A stretch of 64,000 bases of DNA. Origin: Paratinospora sagittata (taxonomy: Eukaryota; Streptophyta; Magnoliopsida; Ranunculales; Menispermaceae). The translations under genes and the position numbers were made by a program. Location: the NCBI GenBank assembly GCA_035771175.1, contig CM069598.1:10752668-10816667 (forward strand), given 5' to 3'. Within the stretch, counting starts at the first letter, position 1. Each line of letters begins with the position of its first letter. Below, piece by piece: positions 37,701 to 48,017 of this stretch. Under the pieces are notes generated by a model. The model did not search any database. It had not been told where the DNA came from and saw nothing but the letters and a program-made list of their open reading frames with translations.

Positions 37701-40700
37701 TTTCTAAATTTTCTAATCTAGCAATATAATTGGTTCAATACTCATTTAGTTAATCCAAATTTACTCTTCTATACCTTGTTTTAAGTTTTGCCAAAACTCC
37801 ATTTTGGGTTGTTCTGTGACCTACTTCTTTTTGTGCTTGTAGACATCATTGCTGCAGCTGTGCTTTCTGGCAACCGAAACTTCGAGGGTCGTGTGCATCC
37901 CTTGACACGTGCTAACTATCTAGCTTCACCACCCTTAGTTGTTGCTTATGCCCTTGCTGGCACGGTATGTATACAAAATTCGTTGGAGTTTGAATATATT
38001 TGTTAGTATGTTTTATCTTTCTGAATGCATTATTGTTGGAGTCCTGAATAAAATTGAACCAAGGGTGGCCTTGGTGAATCGAATTGAATCAAGTGTGACT
38101 GTATTTGAGAGATGAATGAATGTGGCCGACATGACACATGATAGTATGATACATCAAACACAATATAGAAAGGATTCAGAAGCATCGAAGTTGCCAATTG
38201 TCCAAAAGATAAAACTTTGAAGTATACAAAGTTAGTTCAAAGTCAACCGTTAGTCAAAGGCAAGCTTTAATGCTGTGCCCTATACAACAACTAATCAATG
38301 CTATTGCCCCTATTATTTTTTTTAATAGAAATTATAGAACTGCATGTTTGTGTTTACCATCTATATTTTCCTATTTATGAGCTTATCTGCAATTATTTTA
38401 GAGCCATTGAATTAAGCAAGTCAATTAGGAAATGAAAATTTCATCCATTATGTAGCCTTGTTGACTAGTGGATACCAAGCTTTAGAAGAAATTCTATTAT
38501 TGTACCTGTGAAAGCTACTACTATTATATATGTTGATATCTAGCTTTAGGAGAAATATTTAACTCAACTCTACAGAGCTATTTCCTTGTGTAAAAAAAAA
38601 AAAAAAAAGCCAGCTTTTTCCAACTACGTAAGGTCGTCTATATGAATATGCTTCCTCCATTTTGCTATATCAAGAGCTAAATTTCAGTTGTATTACGAGT
38701 AGCTATAAAGAAGGGGAGCCTTGGTGCAGCGGTAAGAGTTGCATATAAGTATATGCAAGGTTTGAAACTTCGATTTCGCCTGACACTTCGATCTTTAAAA
38801 ATCAGAATTAATTCGGGGAAGTTTGAAAAGTCTTGGAGAATTATTGTAAAAATTCGCCAACTTAGAGAAGTTTAAAGAATTTCTATATAGATGTTAAAAT
38901 ATGCATAATTACTATTAGAAATGATGAAAACAAACATAAATAGATACTTTTCACATATAAAAGTATAAATATAATCGGTTGAAACAAGTGTTTTTACATT
39001 AACATTGTTTAACGCACATCCAAGGATCAAAAATTCGATTTCAACTTGACTTTGGTCACTTGAAAATTGGAATTAATTTGGAGAAGTTTAATTTAACATA
39101 AAGATTTTTTGTAAAAAATTCTTAATTAGAGAAGCTCAGAGAATTGTTTTATATATGCTTAAATATATAGATTTATTGTAGTATAAGCTAAAAAACTAAT
39201 ATAAATAAACACTTTTAATTCATAAAAATACCAATAAGTGACCTAACAAAATCAATCTTATTAAGAGGGTTGATGAATTTAAAATGGTGGCTTTTGGTCT
39301 TAATTTATGTTTTTTGTTTTGATATTTAGTTTTTTGGTGGCTTGCTTCTCAACCATATACTTTGCTAGTTTGAATCCCACCATGCTTAATTTATTAGTTT
39401 ATTATTTAAATGTATTATTTTTTAATCTTGTTTTATAAGAGTTAACTAAAAGAAGATGGTTTTGGAAACTTTTTTAATTTATTTTTAAGTTTTTATCTTA
39501 TTTCAACTTTATTTATTTATTTTTTTGCTTCTTTTCTTCTCTTTTTGGTAAAGCATATCCCATAAACTACATAATTTGTTAGCTTATTAAATTATTTTTT
39601 AAAATTGTTGGTTGATGAAGGTGAAAATAATAAATAATTATTGATATTTTTTTTGTTTTTATTAATGAAATAACATTTTTTTTACTTCTTTGTCGAATTT
39701 CATCAAACTTTGTTGAATTTTATCGAATTTTTTTGAATTTTATCGAATTTCTTGTCGAATTTTTGTATTTTTGAATTGAAAAATAAAATTTTTATTGAAG
39801 TTTATCCAATTTTGGCAAATTTTATCGAACTATTTCGGCGAATTTTTGTATTTTTTATTTTACATTCACTTCGCACTTCGATGGTAAAAAAAGAGAAATA
39901 ATTCGTAGAAGTTCGCTGAATTTTGGAGAATTTTCGAACCATGCTCATATGTGGTCCGATCCTTCCTTTTGACCCCGCATAGGCAGGAGCTTTGTGCACC
40001 GGACTGCCATTTTTTTTAACTACAAGTAGCTAAATATTTTTTTAATTAGCCTTAGAAGAAATGTTGATACAAATTCATAGCCTATGGGACCTAATTTGAG
40101 TGATGGGCTACATTAAGTGCAAAGCTGAAGCATTATGTTTACTGTTAAAAAAAATGCTTTGATAGGTCTTAGATCCATAATAGTTTCTATAGTGAGGAGT
40201 AGGCGATGATTGTGAACCAAGTGGCATGAAATAAGTCATGCATATGTTTTCTTCTTAAGAATATCAGTATTATGATACTTTGCATTATTGCATGCTGCTT
40301 CCTTATGAATGCTAACATGTTTTGCATTAAATTGATCAGATGCCACTTAAGAATTGCACCTTAATCAATTTCTGGAAATCTTGCTCCATTGTAGTCTAGG
40401 ATTGATTGTTTTACATGATATCTTGAATTAAACGGAGCATAGTCTTAAAAATTATTCTTTCCCCTTTTGTGTAAAAGAATTTCTAGTTGAAACCACATAT
40501 TTGGAACTCATAAAACCTTTTTCCAACTAAATGGGTTGGCTATGTGAATCTGCTTTCCTCTACTTTGTTCTATCAAGGGTTAGATTGACAGTTATAATGC
40601 ACTTCACATGTACTTATATCTTTCTTAATTGTCCTTTTTAAGTCTTCCTCTGCCTCTATCATTATTGTTATTGCCATTTGCTAAAAGTCGTACTTCCTAG

Positions 40701-43556
40701 CTCTTGCATTCAATGGTATTTATTGTTTGTGTCCAAACCATTTTAGTCGGTTCTCTTTCATTTCATCACCAATTAAGGCTACGACCACATTAATGCTTGG
40801 TAGTTTTGATTTTTACACATTTCCTGTGACATTGTGTCGTAAACTACTTCTTCAGGTCAACATTGATTTTGAAAAGGAACCAATTGGCGTTGGAAAGAAT
40901 GGTAAAAGTGTATATTTTAAGGATATCTGGCCATCAACTGAAGAAATTGCTGAGGTGGGTATTATCGTCTTTTTTACAAAGATATAGGCAGTTTGTATAT
41001 TCAGATTGTCCACTGATTGCGAATCTAATTTACTTGTAATGTTTCATATTGAAGGTTGTTCAATCCAGCGTGTTGCCTGATATGTTCAAGAGCACATATC
41101 AGAGTATCACAAGTGGAAATCCCATGTGGAATGAACTCTCAGTCCCAGCAAACACTCTCTACTCTTGGGACACTAGTTCAACCTACATTCATGAGCCTCC
41201 CTATTTTAAGAACATGACCATGGAGCCACCTGGTCCTCATGGAGTGAAGGATGCCTATTGCTTGCTCAATTTTGGTGACAGTATTACTACTGATCACATT
41301 TCACCAGCAGGAAACATCCACAAGGACAGCCCTACTGCTAAGTATCTCCTTGAGCGCGGGGTGGATCGTAAAGACTTCAATTCTTATGGAAGTCGCCGTG
41401 GCAATGATGAAGTGATGGCAAGGGGTACTTTTGCCAATATTCGTATTGTCAACAAGCTTTTGAACGGAGAAGTGGGTCCAAAGACAGTGCACATCCCAAC
41501 AGGAGAAAAGTTGTACGTGTTTGATGCAGCAATGGTAAGTTCGTTAACTACAAATTATTGGACATCTTTTTTCCATCCAAACTTGTGTGGTTTCAGTTTA
41601 TATTTACTCTGTTCATGAATGCTCTCGCATGGCAAATAAGCCCTCAATTATTTTAGCAATGTTGCTGAAAATCGTGAAACAAAAAATTTCTGAAGTTCTG
41701 TTATTTCTTTATTTGTAAACTATTAATTAAATGTCAGTAAAAATTGTAGAAAAAGCGATTCGGAGTTATGCAAAATTTGTTAAAAAAAATGAAATTTAAA
41801 TTTTTTAGTTTTTTTTTTTTTTTCCAATGATACCTCTAAAGATTGCAAATATATGATGTTGAAGTTCAACATTGTTTTTGCAAATATATCTTATAGTCTG
41901 TTAAAATAAATTGATCTAAATTGCATGGAAGACTCATACTTCAGATAATCTGCATAATCATGATCCGGTAAACATGTTGCCACAATCAAAATGAAGCGAA
42001 TTCAAAGTTTTATAAGCTCAACATTGTTTAGAACAGGTAGAAACTAACGATTTAATAGAGTCAAGAGAAGAAAAAATAGAAAGTATTTAAAGACATCAAT
42101 CAATATAAGAAGAAAAGAATGTTAGGTATAAACTTTTTATTAAATAACTTAAACTCTTATATGCTAAAAGTATTATTTAATATTATAATCGCCATAGGTA
42201 TCCAGTTAATTATAAATTTTTTTTTGTCTATAAACTATATTGTATAATTCTATTTGTTCCAAGTATACAATCATGCTTGTTTTAACATATTTTGAAAGAT
42301 ATTTTAATTTTCCTAACATTTAGGTAAAGATTCTTTGATTCTTTGAGAGAAGAATCTTTGCAAATGCATTCAACATTTAATTGAACTTCCTTGAATTAAT
42401 TGAGTTTCAAGAGACTGAAGTATAAAATTTTCAACCCATGCTATAAGCCAGTTAGGCACTTAGTTAAAAGACCTAAATCTTTTGAACTTTGTTTGCGAAC
42501 GTTGATTTTTTGGAATATGAGTTCCTGTTCATTGTAATTTTTCTAACATTTAAGAAGTCCCATCTGTTTTATCTAAAGCAATGAAACCTCTGACACATGT
42601 TTCAATGTGAAGACAATTGAAGTTCCTTTTTGTGTGTCTGTGAGTGATGGTTTGCTAAACCCATTGGCATCAAATTATTATTTTAGAGGTACAAGGAAGC
42701 TGGACATGAGACCATTGTCCTTGCTGGAGCTGAGTATGGAAGTGGAAGCTCTCGAGATTGGGCAGCAAAGGGCCCAATGTTGCTGGTCAGTTTGTATATA
42801 TCCTTCCTTTAAGTTCATTTGTTCTTTTTGGTGTTCTCTGCGGATAATGTCTTGGTTATTGACTACTTAATTTGTTTTGGTTGGGTTGATCCCTCTGTAT
42901 CAGGGAGTAAAAGCAGTTATTGCCACGAGCTTTGAGCGAATCCACCGGAGTAACTTGGTGGGTATGGGTATCATCCCTCTCTGCTTCAAGTCTGGAGAGG
43001 ATGCAGATACACTTGGCCTAACCGGTCATGAACGTTACACCATTGACCTTCCAAGTGACATCAGTGAGATAAAGCCCGGACAAGATGTTCTCGTTAAGAC
43101 TGACACTGGGAAATCTTTTACCTGCACAGCTCGCTTCGACACTGAGGTATTTCTCTCTTAGCAAAATTCTCATAGTAAAACTTACGACTTACCAAAGCAT
43201 CCTTATCTAGGACTCCGAATTATTCAACTTTCACATACTAATTAAGGGGGGACACTTTTCTAGAGGTTCAATTTTATTCTTCTCTAGGACTCTAAATTAT
43301 TTGACTTTCACATACTTATTAAGGGCGCAAACTTCTCTTGAGACCCATTTTTATCTATTAAATGTTGTACACTACCATCTTGAGTAATTTGGAATACTAA
43401 CCTGTGACTGGCTGTGCTTTCAACATTAAGCAGTTGTGAGTTTGCACGTTTTCTCATGTATATGCTGCTCTCTGTCTTGAATGCTAGGTGGAGTTGGCAT
43501 ATTTCAACAATGGAGGCATTCTTCCATACGTCATTCGGAATTTGAGTAAGAATTAA
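31701..43556 (+). CDS. ACO: Aconitate hydratase, with mitochondrial-type leader
   Basis: Complete, 20 exons: 31701-32028, 32751-32855, 32981-33141, 33224-33316, 34310-34495, 35201-35362, 35549-35693, 35788-35930, 36014-36070, 36157-36236, 36325-36400, 37065-37250, 37396-37463, 37544-37662, 37843-37964, 40856-40954, 41055-41534, 42687-42785, 42904-43146 and 43488-43556. The sum is 3021 nt, 1006 residues, close to Arabidopsis ACO2/ACO3. Aconitase isomerises citrate to isocitrate in the TCA and glyoxylate cycles; cytosolic forms also exist. The [4Fe-4S] ligands are Cys549 (ITSCTNTS), Cys615 and Cys618 ([12 protein letters not shown]). Other signatures are [51 protein letters not shown] and [15 protein letters not shown]. 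The first ~105 residues are Ser/Arg-rich with few acids, as in a mitochondrial targeting peptide. A second in-frame ATG (MATMASENAF) sits where cytosolic enzymes begin. An AATAAA at 43750-43755 may end the transcript. Confidence 0.96.
34680..34870 (+). repeat. Copy of the GGATCAAAAA monomer repeat in aconitase intron 5
   Basis: The words GAGGATCAAAAACTAGAATTC, TTAAAATTGAGAATTAACTT, GGGAAGTCTAATT and GAAAATTCAACTTAGAGAA follow the same order as the tandem monomers in aconitase intron 15 (38760-39200). Confidence 0.6.
38614..38706 (-). mobile_element. RTE-type LINE 3' fragment in aconitase intron 15
   Basis: CTTTTTCCAACTACGTAAGG, then TCGTCTATATGAATATGCTT and CTATATCAAGAGCTAAAT follow the order of the other minus-oriented LINE 3' fragments here. 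It directly abuts the SINE head at 38713. Confidence 0.6.
38713..40017 (+). mobile_element. Au-type SINE split by about 1.2 kb of other repeats
   Basis: The head, GGGGAGCCTTGGTGCAGC then GGTAAGAGTTG (38713-38742), is the tRNA-like 5' end of Au SINEs. The matching 3' end, GTGGTCCGATCCTTCC, GACCCCGCATAGGCAGGAGC and TTTGTGCACCGGACTGCC, is at 39951-40012, followed by a T-run. Between them lie at least two related monomers (from about 38760 and 39022) and AT-rich sequence. Either another element inserted into one SINE, or two partial SINEs lie side by side. Confidence 0.55.
38760..39200 (+). repeat. Two diverged tandem monomers, about 260 bp each
   Basis: Both contain a TTCGATTTC start, a TTGGAATTAATT/CAGAATTAATT block, GGAGAAGTTT/GGGGAAGTTT, a TTGTAAAAA block, TTAGAGAAG and AGAATT near a TATATAGATG/TATATATGC block. 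A third relative is in intron 5 (34680-34870). I do not recognise the family. The starts (GGTTTGAAACTTCGATTTC and GGATCAAAAATTCGATTTC) resemble RNA polymerase III box B. Confidence 0.55.
40512..40690 (-). mobile_element. RTE-type LINE 3' fragment in aconitase intron 15
   Basis: AACCTTTTTCCAACTAAATG, GGTTGGCTATGTGAATCTGC, GTTCTATCAAGGGTTAGATT and AAGTCTTCCTCTGCCTCTAT match, in order, the reverse complement of plant RTE LINE 3' ends (the VADP-encoding segment and terminal region). Confidence 0.7.
43207..43330 (+). repeat. Diverged 77-bp tandem duplication in aconitase intron 19
   Basis: CTAGGACTCCGAATTATTCA, then ACTTTCACATACTAATTAAG recurs 77 bp later as CTAGGACTCTAAATTATTTG and ACTTTCACATACTTATTAAG. 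Confidence 0.8.
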
Positions 43557-43749
43557 ATGATTATATTTTGGATAATTGTCAACTTTCGATCTGTGAAACC
43601 TTTTACCTTTGGGGAATTCATAAGAAGAAGGCAGAGGCGTGTATCTATTCTGGATTATATTGGACCAAGCCAAGGGACCAACAGTTTGGTGCATGTTGTA
43701 CTGGTAAATATCTACTGCCTTATCTGTTTTGACATAATAATAGGTCCCA

Positions 43750-43755
43750 AATAAA
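43750..43755 (+). terminator. Candidate polyadenylation signal of aconitase
   Basis: AATAAA about 195 bp after the aconitase stop codon, a typical plant 3' UTR distance. Confidence 0.4.
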
Positions 43756-44700
43756 AGAAGAAAAAAATAATAGTGGCTATTTCTCAACGGGGGTTGATGT
43801 AGCCTTTTATTTATTTTTTGTATGTTTCCCTCTTCTTTTTTACTCAATGGCAGAGAGGTATTTATCAATGTGCGGATTCTATTTAATTTGTCAATGCTAG
43901 AAAATTGAGAAGTTGAAATTTCTTTTTCATCAACATGATTGCCTGTATCACTTATTTCGTACTACTTCTAACAAACGACAAACAATTCTCTATGGGGGTT
44001 GAGCTTTCTTTCAATATTAATGTGATGAATGAAATGTCACATTACTGCATTTCTATGGCTCTAATACAGGTGAGACAAAGTTTGTAGCCTTTTGAGGTGT
44101 TTTTCTTTATCGAATGTTTGGTAAATTTCAATTACAAAAAAGTGTGTACAATTTTTTTATGGTGAAAATGCTCCTACTAACTGTTCTCTTGATTTCAGTA
44201 TTATTTGGAAGTTATCTCAACAAATGAGTAATTGCATGTTAATCCATTTTTTTCTTCAAAATTTATTTATTTTTAATTCTGTGACAAATGCTGTCTATGG
44301 AGTACATTTTCTTTACCATTTATCAATTTTATTTAATTAAATTCTTAATTTTAGCATTTATTTGTCACTTTGTGTTAGTGAAGTTGCAATACTCATGGTG
44401 TACTTTTGGATTTATTGATTGCAGCCATTTGCTGAAGATATTGTAGAGTTTATCTTGGGTCCCATGTCATCTTTCATCAATTTTTTTTTTTTTTTTACTT
44501 CGGCTAGAATATCAACAACATTATATAATTTTTTTTGGGCTAATAATAGAGATTAAAGAGGTGGTAGGGTCGTTGAGCGGCGTTTAAGTGGTGTCCTTCG
44601 TTTTGCGGTAAAATTAATTCGTTTGAATTTGATCTTGGTTGGATTATAAAGATGCAAATGTCTTTTAATAAATAGTAATTTTATATACGAGCGGGTTTTT

Positions 44701-44890
44701 GATGAATCTGTTATGGACAAGTTAGGTTATTGATAGTTAATTGACGAATGAAAGATCTTTAGGTTGTCACACCATGCGTTGATAAAAATATACAAGTACT
44801 TTAGGTTGTCATTTCATTTGAAAACTTTACATTTCTTAGTTAATTGATGAATCTGTTATGGACAAGTTAGGTTATTGATAGTTAACTAAT
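44701..44890 (+). repeat. Direct repeat of about 40 bp, 145 bp apart
   Basis: GATGAATCTGTTATGGACAA, then GTTAGGTTATTGATAGTTAA is identical at 44701-44740 and 44846-44885. A shorter TTTAGGTTGTCA repeat lies between the copies. Confidence 0.85.
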
Positions 44891-45100
44891 TGATCAATCT
44901 GTCAATTCTATTGGTTACGTAGACATCAAAAGCTTATAAGTTTTCTTTGTTTTTGTTTTTTTCTTGTTGGCGACATGGTGCATCAAGACCAACCTTACAC
45001 GCATTAACTAATTTTTGGGGGCAAGCTCCAAAGTGAAGAAAGAGTGGCGTTCTTTCAATAAATGTGTAGGTACTCTTATATATAGTTTAGGGTGCAAAAG

Positions 45101-45210
45101 ATTTTTTTTTGACAAAGGCTGTATTTATCTCACCTAGACTTGAACTTATGTACTTATAGATCATAGTAAGTACAAATTCTAATCACTTCATCATTTTATT
45201 TGACAGTAGT
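45101..45210 (-). mobile_element. Short tRNA-derived SINE-like element, copy 1 (family C)
   Basis: In minus orientation it has box A-like TGATGAAGTGATTAGAATTT, box B-like ACATAAGTTCAAGTCTAGG, and ends CAGCCTTTGTC plus an A-run. It shares this order with the copy at 59467-59585. Confidence 0.55.
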
Positions 45211-45478
45211 TATAAGTTATCATTTAAACTTATAACTAGTTAGTAACATGTTATGTAAAAGAGAATGAAAGATCTTCACACTCCAATATTATCAATAGGG
45301 AATACAAAAAATTATAACTTTTAAGTAAAATTATACATAAACAATTATTGAATCATTAATTACACACCTAAAGATGTGCAATAGACATTTATTCAATAAT
45401 TGTTAATATGTAACTGTACTAGGAGTTATACTTTTTTTGTAGTAAGATTAGTATTTTCTTTGTCAATATTGTTTAGTC

Positions 45479-45546
45479 AACCTATAGAGTCATCATTCTT
45501 ATGCCATTGAATAACCTATAGAGTCATCATTCTTATGCCATTGAAT
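45479..45546 (+). repeat. Perfect 34-bp tandem duplication
   Basis: AACCTATAGAGTCATCATTC, then TTATGCCATTGAAT occurs twice head to tail without a mismatch (45479-45512 and 45513-45546), so it is recent. Confidence 0.92.
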
Positions 45547-46120
45547 GATATATAACATGTAAAAGGATAAATTTTTCTTTTTAACATGTAAAGACGAAAA
45601 AGTGTTCCTGTTGTCTAGCTTAAAAATAAAGAAATAAATCAATAAATCCTCTTTGCTTAATTTCAGGACCCAATTTGTAAAAGAAAAAGTAGATATCCTA
45701 AAATTTTTAAAAAGTGAAATGGTTTCTAACATCACTCATGCAGTTCCATTCCCGAAAAGGAGCCACGTTCTTCATAATTTGTCTTGAGTTCCCTCGTAAA
45801 GGGGCAAAATGGTAGGCATGGCCAAACCAGTGGAAAATTACATATCTTGAAAAGAAAGTAAGTAGGCATTGTCAATTTGGTACTTTTATGTCCATATGCA
45901 GTCCATACACTTTCGTCCTTTTGTGAAATGACATCTTACTTTCAGAATTTCACTAAAAGTACATACCCTCTCTCAATATATATATATATGTACAACCTCT
46001 AAAAATATCAACTATACCCCAAAATTATTATGAAAAAAGAAGGGATTTAAATTGCAAATACAAAGATTAATGACACCAAGTCAAATTCATAGCTTAATAA
46101 TTACTAATTTTGAGCTACAC

Positions 46121-46122
<2 letters not shown>

Positions 46123-46174
<52 letters not shown>
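46123..46174. repeat. (TA)n microsatellite
   Basis: A pure TA dinucleotide run of about 26 units. Likely highly variable in length between individuals. Confidence 0.95.
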
Positions 46175-46178
<4 letters not shown>

Positions 46179-47648
46179 AATATTGGAGTCAACTTATTTC
46201 CAGATAACATTCTTCAACACTTCTCCCCTCCCCTTTTACAATTCAGTATGAAAATAGTTTTTTATTTTTTTATTTTTATAAATCTGTCTATTACCCAAAT
46301 TAGACTTTTCAACATTACTACAAAAATAATAATTTAAAGTATTATTTATGTCATACATGTAATGTATTGTTAAGTGTTTAATAGCACTTTAAAGCTTATG
46401 AAGGCTTGGACAAAATGAGCTCAAGTACCTAATAAAAGGCACATGAGCTATAATAAAATAATTTACTGCCCGTAAGACAATAATTTCTTTTAAAGAGAAT
46501 TGAAAAATAAAAGATATTTTTACTACTAAATCAAATGATGATAACATTTTTCTTTTAAAAGTGGCGCAAATTGTACCTTTACCTAATGGCCATTCTATCT
46601 CATAAACAATCATTATGCTTAATTGGTACCCTCAAGACCTTAACCCCAATTGCATGTTTGATGTTTCTTTGAAGATAAAAGCTTTATTTCTTATTGGGAG
46701 ACAACCCATGATCCTTAGAAACTCTACTTTTATGTACCTTTTAACTTAAGATACTACCGGCAATAACGTAATGTACCTTACCCCAATTAATTCTTATAGC
46801 TAAGAATTATTGGTGTAATAACTAATAAGTGGTCCAAAACGATGCTTAATATGGAAAGTGATACTTAAGCCACAATCATATAGAAGTTGTACTTGAAGAT
46901 GGTGAAGGAGCTTTTATTTGAATAAGTTGTTGTAATTGTAACATAACTTTATGAATACCTAGAAACGTTCATATTCTTTCATAATGAATGTATTATTTTT
47001 AGAAAATATGTAAACACAAAGCAGGAGAAACTTGAGGAAGAAGACAAAACCTTTACAATTAAGGACATATACAACCCTAAGATAAGCCGTATTAGATCAA
47101 CTTTAGTCGTTTTACCAAAGCTCGCCTTTATATTCTTCTTATAGAATTTACATCACAGATTAATTAAATTGGAACTTTGAATACCCTTTTGTTTTTTTTT
47201 AATTACTTTATAAAATCTTTTCTCAAATCTTGGTCCTTAGTCTCTATACATTCAAATCTCAACCCAAAACTTCATATTGATATTAATTTATTAATTATCC
47301 TTAATGATATAATTAATTAGCAAATGATCAATACCCACATCATTTTTTTTCCTAAATAATAAAATCACAATCTAAGACACCATGACCATAATAAAAATTC
47401 AAAAAGTAGCTAATTGTTCACGAACCATATATAACGTTACCCCTAATTATTTTTACTTTATTTGTAATTCAATTAATTAAAAAATAGATCCTAATATTAA
47501 AATCTCAAATCATTTTATAAAATCTAAATTAGATCTAAAAACCACTACTGACCCATTGGCTCCACATTCCCCTCCCCTTGCTCGTGCCATTTTCCCAATT
47601 TCGTCGTCTAGCCTTCCGTTAGCTTACGTGTCCACTTCAGACAACCGC

Positions 47649-47880
47649 CACGTGCCCTACGACGGAACTATCGAGGGAATCCACATTGGATACCCCTGTT
47701 ACCAGAAAAAAAGAAAGAAAAGAACTCCAACAGAGTTACGCAAATACCCCTACCACCTCTGGGGCATAACTGGTAGGAATGGGAGGGTGTGTTCGTAATT
47801 GTACAACATTCAAATTATAGTTTAATTAACTTGACTATATTGACCTCCACTCCGTACATACAATAGGAATACGTATAAAT
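47649..47880 (+). promoter_or_regulatory. Promoter elements of the coiled-coil protein gene
   Basis: A G-box, CACGTG, is at 47649-47654 and a TATAAAT at 47874-47880. The TATA is 140 bp before the ATG at 48014. The leader then carries a TTC trinucleotide repeat at 47951-47975. Confidence 0.5.
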
Positions 47881-47987
47881 TCCGTATTTTAATACGTATT
47901 CCCACAAGCTCCAAGCTCTGTACGCTTCTTCGCAGATCAAGACACATTTTCTTCTTCTTCTTCTTCTTCTTCTTGAAGTTCTCTACA

Positions 47988-48017
47988 ATGTTAACGAACC
48001 CCGTCGGAAGACGATGA
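47988..48017 (+). CDS. Nine-residue upstream ORF overlapping the main start codon
   Basis: ATG at 47988 reads MLTNPVGRR and stops at TGA 48015-48017. This TGA overlaps the ATG at 48014-48016 of the main protein (sequence ATGA). Such an arrangement could allow termination-reinitiation or reduce main-frame translation. Whether it is inside the transcript is inferred from the TATA at 47874. Confidence 0.45.
   Translation: MLTNPVGRR

Larger units (their letters stand above)
43757..48013. other. 4.2-kb region between aconitase and the coiled-coil protein gene
   Basis: The region is AT-rich and repeat-laden. It holds a direct repeat at 44701/44846, a SINE-like copy at 45101-45210, a 34-bp tandem duplication at 45479-45546 and a long TA microsatellite at 46123-46174. 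The last 200 bp carry the promoter and CT-rich leader of the next gene. The frame at 47556-47798 has no recognisable product. Confidence 0.65.

Noticed and set aside
38713..38790. Possible tRNA gene
   Set aside because: Boxes A and B are present but no cloverleaf with acceptor stem can be formed; the head matches the Au SINE.
43308..43868. 186-residue minus-strand frame at the end of aconitase
   Set aside because: Covers the last aconitase exon and 3' UTR in antisense and shows no conserved motif.
46110..46337. Frame translating to Tyr-Ile repeats
   Set aside because: It is the translation of the TA microsatellite.
47556..47798. 80-residue frame upstream of the coiled-coil gene
   Set aside because: It lies in the promoter region before the TATA box and has no recognisable features.
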